This document shows, piece after piece, positions 7,751 through 15,438 of a DNA stretch of 64,000 nucleotides. Positions within the stretch are counted from its first letter, which is position 1, and every line of letters starts with the position of its first letter. Origin of the DNA: Planotetraspora silvatica (GTDB lineage Bacteria > Actinomycetota > Actinomycetes > Streptosporangiales > Streptosporangiaceae); the NCBI RefSeq assembly GCF_016863315.1, contig NZ_BOOQ01000037.1:43098-107097 (forward strand). Direction: 5' to 3'. Position numbers and translations under genes: made by a program. The notes under the pieces are model-generated. The model did no database searches. It was not told the origin of the DNA and worked only from the letters and a program-made list of their open reading frames with translations.

Positions 7751-8995
7751 ATGACCGCCACCGACCTGAGCACTCCTTGGGACAGGGTCCGCGTCCACTG
7801 GTCCGCACCGACCTGGCTTCGCACCGTCCACGTGGCTACGGGTCTTCCGATCGCGCTCGCCGCCGTCGGTGTGATCGGTGGGCTGGCCGTCGTGTCGGTG
7901 GTGTTCTCCTGGACCGTGGTGGCGCCGCTGGTCGGCCTGCCGCTGCTCTTCTGGTCGGTGACGGTCTTCACCCGGTTGCAGCGCAAACGCTTCGCGGCCT
8001 ATCTGGGTGTGGAGATCGCCCCGGTGCCGCGCCCCGCCGCCGGCCGCGATCCGGTGCGGCGCCTGTTCCGCGACATGCGGTCGAGGAGTGTGTGGCGGCA
8101 GGTCGCCTACCACGTCATCGCGCCGATGATCAGCGTGGCCGGGTTCGTCGCGGTGATCGTGGCCTGGTCCGCGTGCCTGGTCGCGGCGGGGCTCGCCCTC
8201 CGTCTGTGGCTGGTGGGAAGCGGATGGACGGGGTCCCTGCTCGCCCTGCTCGCGTTCGCGGTGTTCGTGGTCGTCCCCTGGGTGGTGCAGGGTGTCACCT
8301 CGCTCGACGTCGTCGCGGCGGAGGCGCTGCTCGGGCCCAGCCTCAACGACCAGCTCGCCGAGCGGGTGGAGAGCCTCCGGGAGAGCCGTGCCGAGGTGGT
8401 CGAGGCGGCGGACGCCGAACGCCGCCGGATCGAGCGCGACCTGCACGACGGCACCCAGCAGCGGCTCCTCGGGCTGGCCATGAACCTGGGCATGGCCCGC
8501 GCCACCCTCACTGACCTGCCCGAACCGGTCAGGGAAGTGATCGCCCAGGCGCACGAGGACTCCAAGCTCGTCCTGAAGGAGTTGCGGGACGTCGTGCGTG
8601 GTCTCCACCCGGCCGTGCTCACCGAGGAGGGTCTCGACGCCGCGCTGTCCGGACTGGCCGCGCGGGCGTCCTTCCCCGTACGGCTCCACGTCGACGTGAC
8701 GGAACGAGTCTCGCCTACGGTGGAGGCCGTGGCGTTCTTCGTCGTGTCCGAGGCCCTGACCAACATCTCCAAGCACGCTCAGGCGAACAGTGCGGAGATC
8801 GTCGTACGGCGTGCGGGCGACCGCCTTCACCTCACGGTCCTCGACGACGGCAGGGGAGGAGCCGCGCCGGACGCGGGAGGCGGCACGGGGCTGCGCGGCC
8901 TGGCGCAGAGAGTCGGCTCGGTCGACGGGGCGTTGCGCATCGACAGTCCGCCCGGCGGTCCGACCAGGATCGAGGCGGAGCTTCCGTGCGCGTAG
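7751..8995 (+). CDS. NarL-type sensor histidine kinase
   Basis: This 414-residue membrane histidine kinase phosphorylates the response regulator encoded by the next gene. The N-terminal half has paired hydrophobic segments (about residues 30-75 and 120-190), probably four to five membrane passes with little outside loop. The HisKA_3 dimerization domain carries the phospho-acceptor His in ERRRIERDLHDGTQQR (about residue 233). The HATPase region shows ISKHAQAN (N box) and DDGRGGAAPDAGGGTGLRGL (G boxes). Start ATG at 7751 fits the membrane topology. The last 10 bp overlap the response regulator gene, indicating tight coupling. The signal is unknown, although related kinases with few outer loops sense membrane state. 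Confidence 0.93.
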   Translation: MTATDLSTPWDRVRVHWSAPTWLRTVHVATGLPIALAAVGVIGGLAVVSVVFSWTVVAPLVGLPLLFWSVTVFTRLQRKRFAAYLGVEIAPVPRPAAGRDPVRRLFRDMRSRSVWRQVAYHVIAPMISVAGFVAVIVAWSACLVAAGLALRLWLVGSGWTGSLLALLAFAVFVVVPWVVQGVTSLDVVAAEALLGPSLNDQLAERVESLRESRAEVVEAADAERRRIERDLHDGTQQRLLGLAMNLGMARATLTDLPEPVREVIAQAHEDSKLVLKELRDVVRGLHPAVLTEEGLDAALSGLAARASFPVRLHVDVTERVSPTVEAVAFFVVSEALTNISKHAQANSAEIVVRRAGDRLHLTVLDDGRGGAAPDAGGGTGLRGLAQRVGSVDGALRIDSPPGGPTRIEAELPCA

Positions 8996-9627
8996 TCCTG
9001 GCGGAGGACTCCGTACTGCTCCGGGAGGGGCTCATCCGATTGCTCGGCGCCGGAGGCATGGAGGTGGTGGCGGCGGTCGGCGACGCCGAGGGCCTGCTGC
9101 GCGCGGTCGACGGGCACGAGCCCGACTTGGTCGTCACCGACGTCCGCATGCCGCCGTCGCACACCGACGAGGGCCTGCGCGCGGCGCTCGTCCTGCGCCG
9201 CCAGCGGCCGGATCTCGCGATCGTCGTGTTGTCCCAATGGGTCGAGGAACGCTACGCGAGCCGGCTGTTGTCCACGGCGACGAGCGGCATCGGATACCTG
9301 CTCAAGGACCGGGTGGCCGACGTCACCGAGTTCTACGACGCGCTGCGCAGGGTGGCGGGCGGAGGCACCGCCCTCGACCCGGAGGTGGTCGCCCAGCTTC
9401 TCCTGCGCAGGAACAGCGACCCGCTGGAACGGCTGACGCCCCGCGAGCACGAGGTGCTGGCGCTGATCGCGGAGGGCAGGTCGAACGCCGGGATCGCCGA
9501 GGCCCTGGTCGTGTCGGAGAGTGCGGTCGGCAAACACATCAACAACATCTTCACCAAGCTCGACCTGCCCAGCGCCGACAAGGACCATCGCCGGGTCCTG
9601 GCCGTACTGCGATTCCTGAAGGTCTGA
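8986..9627 (+). CDS. LuxR/NarL-family response regulator
   Basis: This 213-residue DNA-binding response regulator is the partner of the kinase whose gene it overlaps. The receiver domain has the acidic pocket in VLAEDS, the phospho-acceptor Asp in DLVVTDVRMPPSH (about residue 52) and Lys in LLKDRV. The LuxR helix-turn-helix lies at about residues 150-205 (LTPREHEVLALIAEGRSN, VSESAVGKHINNIFTKLDL). Start GTG at 8986 lies inside the end of the kinase gene. A likely target is the small membrane gene that follows, or the divergent promoter region upstream of the kinase, but this is inference. Confidence 0.94.
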   Translation: MRVVLAEDSVLLREGLIRLLGAGGMEVVAAVGDAEGLLRAVDGHEPDLVVTDVRMPPSHTDEGLRAALVLRRQRPDLAIVVLSQWVEERYASRLLSTATSGIGYLLKDRVADVTEFYDALRRVAGGGTALDPEVVAQLLLRRNSDPLERLTPREHEVLALIAEGRSNAGIAEALVVSESAVGKHINNIFTKLDLPSADKDHRRVLAVLRFLKV

Positions 9628-9640
9628 AAGGCGCGTGCAG

Positions 9641-10168
9641 ATGCGAAGCAGTGTCAGAGCCGCCTGGATCGTCGTGGGCGGCGCGTTCACCGCCGTCGTC
9701 GTGGTCGCGATGGCCCTCGCGGTGCTGACCGACATCCGCGTCCAGCCCGACGGCGACCTCTTCCGCGCGTCCTCGGCGTACGGTCCCGTCGGCCCGACCA
9801 CCGAGATCACCACGTACGCCTACGAGATCTCCACGCCGATGATCGTCGTCAGGACGATCGGGAACGTCGAGGTCAAACTGGTGCCGGGCACGCCCGGACG
9901 GCTGTCCATCAAGCGCACGCTCACCTGGCGCGAGACGGGGCGCCGTTTCGAGGAGTCCTGGCGGGACGGAAGCATGCTGGACGTCGGAACGAACTGTGAG
10001 ACGGGATGCCGCGCCGAGTACGTCCTGGGCGTGCCGCCGGGCGTCGGGGTCATGGCGGGCGGTCCCTCGGGCCTGGTGCCGTGTCCCCGGCCGGTGAGTG
10101 CGGAGGTCGGCTGCTTCCCGCCCCCTCCCGAGCGGGTCCCCGCGCCTGCGCCCGGAACAGGCCGATGA
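9641..10168 (+). CDS. Membrane-anchored protein with DUF4097-like strand region
   Basis: The 175-residue product has one N-terminal membrane segment (about residues 8-28) and an outer domain with alternating strands. The pattern EISTPMIVVRTIGNVEVKLVPG followed by a 'VPPGVGVMAG' turn is reminiscent of the DUF4097 putative adhesin family. The C-terminus is short and Pro-rich and may be a truncated form of that fold. ATG at 9641 is preferred over GTG at 9635 because GAAAGG lies at proper spacing for it. It begins 13 bp after the response regulator and probably shares its transcript. Actinobacterial DUF4097 genes often neighbour NarL-type systems. Function unknown. Confidence 0.65.
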   Translation: MRSSVRAAWIVVGGAFTAVVVVAMALAVLTDIRVQPDGDLFRASSAYGPVGPTTEITTYAYEISTPMIVVRTIGNVEVKLVPGTPGRLSIKRTLTWRETGRRFEESWRDGSMLDVGTNCETGCRAEYVLGVPPGVGVMAGGPSGLVPCPRPVSAEVGCFPPPPERVPAPAPGTGR

Positions 10169-10178
10169 AGTTGCCGCT

Positions 10179-10190
10179 ACTTATATAAGT
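10179..10190. promoter_or_regulatory. AT-rich 12-bp perfect palindrome
   Basis: ACTTATATAAGT is a perfect palindrome in a 104-bp gap before the SRPBCC gene. It includes a TATATAA element, so it may overlap a promoter -10 region and act as an operator. No assigned regulator. Confidence 0.4.
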
Positions 10191-10272
10191 CAAGCGTGAA
10201 TATCTGGGGCCGGATGGAGTGGCCCTCGGAGGGTAAGGGCGCGGTACGTGCCAGAGTGAGGAGGACGAACCG

Positions 10273-10674
10273 ATGAGCGAATTCGAGCGGTCGCGCAGGA
10301 TGCCGGCCTCCGCCGAGCAGGTGTTCGACCAGGCGTGCGACCTCGACCGGCTCGACGAGTGGCTGCCAGGCGACCTGCACGTCCACCCGGAGGAACTGCC
10401 CGCCGTGACCGTCCACGAGGACAGGACCGGACACGACGCCCGCGCGCTGCTCCGGGAGGACCGTGACCAGCTCCGGCTCGAGTGGGGCACCCGTGACGAC
10501 GACCGGTACGCCGGATGGCTGCAGGTGGCCGGAATCGACGACCGGGGGAGCGAGGCGACGGTCCACCTGTCGTTCTTCGGCCGGGGGCACACGCCGCCCG
10601 CCGCTCTCGTGGAGAAGTCCCTCGACGAGAGCCTGGCGCGGCTGGAGGAGCAGGTGCGCGGGCGGACAGGCTGA
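10273..10674 (+). CDS. SRPBCC-family (polyketide cyclase / START-like) protein
   Basis: This 133-residue protein has the SRPBCC fold signature: FERSRRMPASAEQVFDQACDLDRLDEWLPG at the N-terminus, and a long amphipathic C-terminal helix (VEKSLDESLARLEEQV). The fold forms a hydrophobic cavity that binds lipids, polyketides or other small apolar ligands. No catalytic residue can be named. The start is supported by GAGGAGGA 7-14 bases upstream. It is a single gene followed by a perfect palindrome. Ligand unknown. Confidence 0.8.
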   Translation: MSEFERSRRMPASAEQVFDQACDLDRLDEWLPGDLHVHPEELPAVTVHEDRTGHDARALLREDRDQLRLEWGTRDDDRYAGWLQVAGIDDRGSEATVHLSFFGRGHTPPAALVEKSLDESLARLEEQVRGRTG

Positions 10675-10707
10675 GCGGGATCCGCCGCCGTCCGAGAACA
10701 GGCGGTG

Positions 10708-10920
10708 CTACCGTCCGTCCGGCGGAGACGGCGGATCCGCCGTCTCCGCCGATGGTCTGGGGGGTTCGGGCAACAGCGGAGCGAACGACGAGACGTGGGG
10801 GCCGGCCAGGCCCAGGACCTGCCGGATCCACGTCTCGAGTCCCGTCGGGTCCGGTGGGGTGAGGCCCGGCGTCTCGCTGTCCTGGTCGTGCGGTGCCGCA
10901 TCAGGCCGTGCCGTACTCAC
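10708..10920 (-). CDS. Possible small protein downstream of the LLM oxidoreductase
   Basis: A 70-codon frame starts with GTG five bases after the stop of the oxidoreductase gene, on the same strand. Its middle (TGLETWIRQVLGLAGPHV, then SSFAPLLPEPP) looks protein-like rather than random. However, the ribosome site is poor, and the C-terminal codons run through a perfect 30-bp palindrome. It could be a real operon partner or chance coding. Unrecognised. Confidence 0.3.
   Translation of the reverse strand: MSTARPDAAPHDQDSETPGLTPPDPTGLETWIRQVLGLAGPHVSSFAPLLPEPPRPSAETADPPSPPDGR
10721..10750. terminator. Perfect 30-bp palindrome between convergent genes
   Basis: Fifteen bases read outward identically on both strands (centre GATC at 10734-10737). 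This gives a 13-bp GC-rich stem with a 4-nt loop. It lies 46 bp after the SRPBCC stop and on the 3' side of the minus-strand oxidoreductase gene. A bidirectional factor-independent terminator is the simplest reading, although no T-tract follows. Confidence 0.55.
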
Positions 10921-10924
10921 AGGA

Positions 10925-11845
10925 TCAGCCGGTGATGACGGGGGCGAGCAGGCGCAGGTGCTCGAGTTGCTCCGCGAGTGTGCCGGCGATTGGTTGAACG
11001 CAGACGTGGTCGGCTCCTGCCTGGTGATGGGCGCGGACGTGCTCGCCGATGGTCTCCGGATCTCCACTGGGGATGACGGCGTCGATGAGCGCGTCGCTGC
11101 CGCCGCCCTCGAAGTCGCGATCGGAGAAGCCGAGTTCGCGCAGGTTGTTGAGGTAGTTGGGCATGGCCAGGTAGACCGCGGCGTACTTTCGCGCGATGGG
11201 CCGGCCGTGGTCGACGTCGGTGGTCACCACGACGGCCTGCTCGGGGGCGAGGACGGGGTCGGGCCCGAGGACCTCACGCGCCATCGCGGTGTGCTCCGGG
11301 GTGGTGAAGTACGGGTGTGCTCCCTGCGCCCTGGTGGCCGCCAGTTCGAGCATCTTGCGCCGCAGTGCCGCGAGGACCCGCGGCGGTTCGGGCACCGAGG
11401 GCAGACCGAACGAGGTGGCGTCCATGGCGTCGAGGTAGGCGCGCATGGTGGCCACCGGCTGGCTGTAGTCGTGGCCCCGAGTGGTCACGAGCGGGGCGTG
11501 GCTCACCCCCAGGCCGAGGACGAACCGATCTCCCCACGCCTCCGTCAGGGTCTTCGCCCCGTTGGCCGCCGACACCGCGTCACGCGCGTAGATGTTGGCG
11601 ATGCCGGTCGCGATCTGAAGGCGTTGCGTGGCCGACAGCAGGAGTGCGGCCTGCGTCAGGGCATCCCGGCTCGTCGGGGTCTCGCCGAACCACAGCGCCT
11701 CGTAGCCGAGGCCCTCGATCTCGGCGGCTGCCCGGCGTACCGTCTCCGCGGGCACAGAGGAGAACGAGGCCAGCCACACTCCCGTGCGGCCGAGGCGTCG
11801 CTTGACGGTGGACGGGTCCGCGGGTCGCGCCGTACGGTCGGCCAT
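10925..11845 (-). CDS. F420-dependent LLM-class oxidoreductase (TIGR03620-like)
   Basis: This 306-residue luciferase-like monooxygenase-fold enzyme probably uses coenzyme F420, as this subfamily is typical of F420-making actinobacteria. Features are the N-terminal GRTGVWLASFSSVP strand, EGLGYEALWFGETPTSRDAL, the substrate/cofactor-barrel segment QIATGIANIYARDAVSAANGAKTL, and the C-terminal GADHVCVQP strand. The substrate is not predictable. It is followed by a possible 70-residue product and the palindromic terminator. Upstream, on the same strand, an aldo/keto reductase gene ends 118 bp before its start, so the two redox enzymes may be co-expressed. Confidence 0.88.
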   Translation of the reverse strand: MADRTARPADPSTVKRRLGRTGVWLASFSSVPAETVRRAAAEIEGLGYEALWFGETPTSRDALTQAALLLSATQRLQIATGIANIYARDAVSAANGAKTLTEAWGDRFVLGLGVSHAPLVTTRGHDYSQPVATMRAYLDAMDATSFGLPSVPEPPRVLAALRRKMLELAATRAQGAHPYFTTPEHTAMAREVLGPDPVLAPEQAVVVTTDVDHGRPIARKYAAVYLAMPNYLNNLRELGFSDRDFEGGGSDALIDAVIPSGDPETIGEHVRAHHQAGADHVCVQPIAGTLAEQLEHLRLLAPVITG

Positions 11846-11963
11846 CCGGAGTGCTCCTTCGTGTGTCGTGGCCGGTCATCGACCGGCGCCGGGACATCTC
11901 AGCATGGCATTGCCGATGTCGCGGCGAAGGGCAGGGGTGCCGATCGGGATCGCGTGTCGGGAG

Positions 11964-12797
11964 TCAGAGCATCTCAAGCGGCTGCCCGGCGCGCGGAGGC
12001 GGGAACGCCGTGTCCAGCACGAGCAGGTCCTCCTCGGCCAGCCGGATCTCGAGTGCGGCCTGGTTCTCGCGCACATGGGAGGCCTTCGCCGCCTTCGGAA
12101 CGGCGATGACGCCGTCGTCCCTGAGCGTCCACGCGAGGGCCACCTGAGCCGGGGTGGCCTCGTGCCGCTCCGCCACTCCGCGGAGCGCCGGGTGCCCCAG
12201 CAGCCGGCCCTGCTCGACCGGCGAGTACGCCATGATCGGGATGCCGCGTTCATGGCACCAGGGGGCGAGCTCGAACTCGGACCCGCGCCGGGCCAGGTTG
12301 TACAGGATCTGATCGCTCTGTACGGCCTGGCCGCCCGCGAGAGCCACGAGTTCCGTCATGTCGCCGACGTCGAAGTTGCTCACCCCCCAGTGCCGGATGT
12401 GCCCGGAGGCGGTGAGCCGTTCGAAGGCCGACATCGTCTCCTCCAGCGGCACGCCTTCCCGCCAGTGCAGCAGATAGAGGTCGATCCTGTCGGTGCCGAG
12501 GCGCCGGAGGCTCTCCTCGCAGGCCGCGGCCGTGCCCCTCAGGGTGGCGTGGTGCGGCAGCACCTTGCCGACCAGGAACACCTCGTCGCGGCGTCCGGCG
12601 ATCGCCTCACCGGTGAGCCGTTCCGCCTCGCCCTCGGCGTACATCTCGGCGGTGTCGATCAGCGTCATGCCCAGGTCGAGGCCCACCTGGAGCGCCGCGA
12701 TCTCTTCGTCCCGTGATGAGCGGTTCTCGCCCATGCGCCAGGTGCCCTGACCCAGGACGGAGACCTCCTCGCCCGACGGAAGTTTGGTCATGCGCAT
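11964..12797 (-). CDS. Aldo/keto reductase
   Basis: This 277-residue NADPH-dependent oxidoreductase of the aldo/keto reductase superfamily reduces carbonyls to alcohols. The catalytic tetrad is visible: Asp and Tyr in IDTAEMYAEG, Lys in FLVGKVLPHH and His in DLYLLHWREG. The cofactor-binding end shows GVIAVPKAAKASHVRENQAAL. Start is set at the first ATG of MRMTKLPSGEE (12797), matching the usual family N-terminus; the frame continues upstream without support. The protein is slightly shorter than the 310-330 residues of larger subgroups, and similar to 2,5-diketogluconate reductase-type members. Substrate unknown. Confidence 0.9.
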   Translation of the reverse strand: MRMTKLPSGEEVSVLGQGTWRMGENRSSRDEEIAALQVGLDLGMTLIDTAEMYAEGEAERLTGEAIAGRRDEVFLVGKVLPHHATLRGTAAACEESLRRLGTDRIDLYLLHWREGVPLEETMSAFERLTASGHIRHWGVSNFDVGDMTELVALAGGQAVQSDQILYNLARRGSEFELAPWCHERGIPIMAYSPVEQGRLLGHPALRGVAERHEATPAQVALAWTLRDDGVIAVPKAAKASHVRENQAALEIRLAEEDLLVLDTAFPPPRAGQPLEML

Positions 12798-12997
12798 GAC
12801 GTCCTCCCAGTCCGACTTCGCGTCAGCCCGCGTCTTCCTGTTCCGCCCTCCCTTCCCCGGCCAGGACGGTGATTGGGCCAGGCGCGGGCCAAGACCGGGC
12901 AAAGTCATGTCGCCACGGTCCGTGTCGGAGCGACGCTCTATCGTCGCCGCGTGTCTCCTTGGACGCGGTGCTCGCCTATTTCCCTGGAGACCACAAG

Positions 12998-13567
12998 ATG
13001 AAGAAACTGCTGTGCGCCGGTGCGGTCATGGCCGGCCTGCTGGCGTCCGGATGCGGGGGATCGAACAACTCCTCCAGCCCCGTCGCCGCGGACGAGTACA
13101 ACGCGTCGCCGACCTCACCGGCGAACCCGTCAGAGGGCGAGTCCGGCATGATGTCGCCGGGCTACTCGGCATCCCCGACCTCGCCCATCATGATGGCGCC
13201 GACGGGCCCCGCGAAGATCGAGGTAGCGGACACGAAGCTCGGCAAGGTCCTCGTGGGCCTTGAGGGCCGCACGCTCTACCTCTTCACGAAGGACAAAGCC
13301 GGCACATCGATGTGCACCGGCGCCTGCGCGACCGCGTGGCCGCCGGCTCTCACCCTCGGCGCGCCCACGGCCGGCACGAGCGTCAAGCCCGAGCTCCTCA
13401 AGACGATCAAGCGCGACGACGGCATGACCCAGGTCGTCTACAACGACCACCCGCTGTACTACTACGCCAAGGACGAGAAGGCCGGCGACGTCAAGGGTCA
13501 GGACGCCAAGGACTTCGGCGGCGACTGGCACGCCGTGACGCCGGAAGGCAAGAAGGCCAAGCACTAG
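12998..13567 (+). CDS. Lipoprotein with secreted-repeat (PF03640) pair
   Basis: This 189-residue surface lipoprotein has a signal peptide ending in lipobox LLASGC (Cys about residue 20), a Ser/Pro/Met-rich spacer and two copies of the short COG4315 'secreted repeat'. The repeats are KVLVGLEGRTLYLFTKDKAG with CTGACATAWPP, and VVYNDHPLYYYAKDEKAGDV with GGDWHAVTPEG. The family is widespread in actinobacteria and often found near redox or electron-transfer genes, but has no proven function. ATG at 12998 follows TGGAGA. A strong terminator follows 94 bp downstream, so this is a single-gene unit. Confidence 0.88.
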   Translation: MKKLLCAGAVMAGLLASGCGGSNNSSSPVAADEYNASPTSPANPSEGESGMMSPGYSASPTSPIMMAPTGPAKIEVADTKLGKVLVGLEGRTLYLFTKDKAGTSMCTGACATAWPPALTLGAPTAGTSVKPELLKTIKRDDGMTQVVYNDHPLYYYAKDEKAGDVKGQDAKDFGGDWHAVTPEGKKAKH

Positions 13568-13661
13568 CCAGGTCCTCCCGGCTCGCGGTCCGACCCCTCG
13601 CCGCGGCTTTCGCCGGACGACTCCACGGCCCCGGTCTCCCGACCGGGTCCGGCACGGCATC

Positions 13662-13701
13662 ACGACCGCCCCGGAGCGCACTCGCGCTCCGGGGCGGTCG
13701 T
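13662..13701 (+). terminator. Strong hairpin terminator after the repeat lipoprotein
   Basis: A perfect 17-bp stem (13662-13678 with 13685-13701) has a 6-nt loop, 95 bp after the stop codon. It is among the most stable hairpins in the window. Confidence 0.85.
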
Positions 13702-13816
13702 CGTCGTAGGGTGAAACAAAGTCGGGTTCGCCTCGCCTGCGCTGTCGGCGGCCCACTAGGCTTAGCTGTCAGTCCGCCCTGTGTCCGCGGCCGTTTCTAC
13801 ATGGAGATGGCATGTC

Positions 13817-14287
13817 ATGGCACAGGCGCCAGTGGTTCTCGAGAACGTTCTCGTCGGCATGGCCGACCTCTTCGGGGTCGACGGAGCCGCTCTCATGCTG
13901 CTCGACGGGCAGGATCGCCTCCGGGCGGTCGGTGCCTCCGACGACGACGGCATCGCGCTGGAATCCGCACAGGAGTCGGTCGGGGACGGCCCGGCCATAG
14001 CGAGCGCGGTACGCGGCGACCTCGTCGCGATCAACGATCTTCACGCGGCGACCCCACTGGGATTCCCCCACGTGGCGGCGCACGCCCTACCGGTGCGGGC
14101 CGTCATGTCCGTGCCGCTCGTCGAGGAATCGGAACTCATCGGTGTCCTCGACTTCTACGCCCGGATCGGCCGGGAGTGGGACCCCGCGGCGGCGCAGACG
14201 GGCTCGTGTCTCGGCGAGCTCATGGTGATCGTCTTGCGGGTCCTCGCCGAGAGCAGGACTGATTCCTCCCCGTCTGGGCAGATGTGA
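13817..14287 (+). CDS. GAF domain sensor protein
   Basis: This 156-residue protein is almost entirely one GAF domain: VLENVLVGMADLFGVDGAALML, then DGPAIASAVRGDLVAINDL, then ALPVRAVMSVPLVEESELIGVLDFY. GAF domains bind small ligands or cofactors and pass the signal to partners. There is no output domain, so it probably works through a neighbour. ATG at 13817 follows GGAGATGG. The stop is 66 bp before the start of the GAF-ANTAR gene and the same transcript is likely. A longer in-frame start exists at 13781 but lacks a ribosome site. Confidence 0.82.
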   Translation: MAQAPVVLENVLVGMADLFGVDGAALMLLDGQDRLRAVGASDDDGIALESAQESVGDGPAIASAVRGDLVAINDLHAATPLGFPHVAAHALPVRAVMSVPLVEESELIGVLDFYARIGREWDPAAAQTGSCLGELMVIVLRVLAESRTDSSPSGQM

Positions 14288-14352
14288 TGGCCGAGTCGCC
14301 GACTCTCCGCGACCGCGCCGGCGCTGAGGTGAGGTTCACGAGAGGAAATGGA

Positions 14353-15081
14353 ATGACCCATATCGATCCGGAGGCGCTCGTCGCCAGTCTGCGCCGTCTG
14401 CAGAAGAGCACGACGGCGACCGGGATCGTGCAGCACCTCGAGCGCATCGTGCAGGTCGTCGATCGGATCTTCGGATATTCGGGGGCCGGTCTGATGTTCG
14501 CCGAGGAGGATCGCACTCTCCGGTATCTCTTCGCGACCGACGAGCGTGGCCGCAGCTTGGAGCACGCGCAGGCGATGACGGGCCAGGGGCCCTGCGTCGC
14601 CGCGTACGCGGGTGACACCGAGGTGACCACCGTGGACGTGAGGAGCGATCCACGCTGGCCCGAACTGCCCGAATTGCTGCACCCGGAGGTGCGGGCGGTG
14701 GCGGGCGTCCCGATAAGGCTGGGCGGAGTGCCCGTGGGCACGCTGAACGTCTATCAGGACGGCCCCCATGAGTGGGAGGACTCCGACGTCCAGGCGCTCC
14801 ACGCGTACGCGCATGTGATCGAGCAGGTCCTGGTGGCCTCGATCGAGGCGGACGAGAAGGCGGTGCTCGCCGACCAGTTGCAGTACGCGCTGGACTACCG
14901 CGTGGTCATCGAGCGCGCCATCGGCTACCTCATGGGAAAGCACGATCTGACGGCCACACAGGCGTTCACCGGCTTGCGCAAGCAGGCGAGGGACAGCAGG
15001 CGGAGAGTCTCCGACCTGGCGGCCGAACTGCTGGGCGAACAGGGCCCGCATGATGTTGCGAATCCAGATCACGCCGTCTGA
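14353..15081 (+). CDS. GAF-ANTAR RNA-binding antiterminator
   Basis: The 242-residue product has a GAF domain at about residues 20-165 (IFGYSGAGLMFAEEDRTLRYLF, GQGPCVAAYAGDTEVTTVDV, GVPIRLGGVPVGTLNVY). A C-terminal ANTAR domain covers about residues 175-230 (LQYALDYRVVIERAIGYLMGKH, AFTGLRKQARDSRRRVSDLA). ANTAR domains bind paired RNA hairpins and prevent transcription termination. ATG at 14353 with AGAGGA upstream is chosen; the frame opens earlier at 14284, overlapping the previous stop. The C-terminal 32 bp overlap the STAS gene. RNA targets would be tandem hairpins in some leader transcript and none is obvious nearby. Confidence 0.88.
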   Translation: MTHIDPEALVASLRRLQKSTTATGIVQHLERIVQVVDRIFGYSGAGLMFAEEDRTLRYLFATDERGRSLEHAQAMTGQGPCVAAYAGDTEVTTVDVRSDPRWPELPELLHPEVRAVAGVPIRLGGVPVGTLNVYQDGPHEWEDSDVQALHAYAHVIEQVLVASIEADEKAVLADQLQYALDYRVVIERAIGYLMGKHDLTATQAFTGLRKQARDSRRRVSDLAAELLGEQGPHDVANPDHAV

Positions 15082-15415
15082 CGGCGGAATCTCGATGGCG
15101 GTCCGGGGCGATCTCGACATGGAGGGGGCAGGGGAGCTGCGCGTGTGCGTCTCCGAAGCCCTGCAGACGTATCGTCCCGGGCACATCGATCTCGAACTCT
15201 CGGGCGTCGCCTTCATCGACTGCTCGGGCTGCAGGACACTGCTCTGGGTCCAGCAGCGGATGCGCGGGCGTGGGGGGACGGCGACCCTCGTCCGCCCGTC
15301 CTCGCTGGTTCTGCGCCTGCTGCGGCTCCTGGAGTTCGACCGTGAGCTGACCATCCGGAGCACGCCCGAGGACACGACACCCATGAGCCTGGAGGCGAAC
15401 CCCGGTCTCAACTGA
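15050..15415 (+). CDS. STAS-domain anti-sigma factor antagonist
   Basis: This 121-residue STAS protein is of the RsbV/SpoIIAA type, which binds anti-sigma kinases when its conserved Ser is unphosphorylated. The core motif [17 protein letters not shown] gives the candidate phospho-Ser (about residue 61); the usual form is IDSSGL. The opening [15 protein letters not shown] is typical of the family. The gene starts inside the end of the GAF-ANTAR gene (32-bp overlap), so translation is coupled. Two ATGs (15050 and 15053) are adjacent. The RsbW-like kinase at 45184 is a possible partner in the same genome region, but this is only a family-level guess. Confidence 0.87.
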   Translation: MMLRIQITPSDGGISMAVRGDLDMEGAGELRVCVSEALQTYRPGHIDLELSGVAFIDCSGCRTLLWVQQRMRGRGGTATLVRPSSLVLRLLRLLEFDRELTIRSTPEDTTPMSLEANPGLN

Positions 15416-15438
15416 CGCGGGCGATAGTCTGGGCCGCG

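Noticed and set aside
10463..12109. 548-codon plus-strand frame across the oxidoreductase and aldo/keto reductase
   Set aside because: It lies antisense to two clear enzymes and has the composition of a shadow frame. No motif and no ribosome site.
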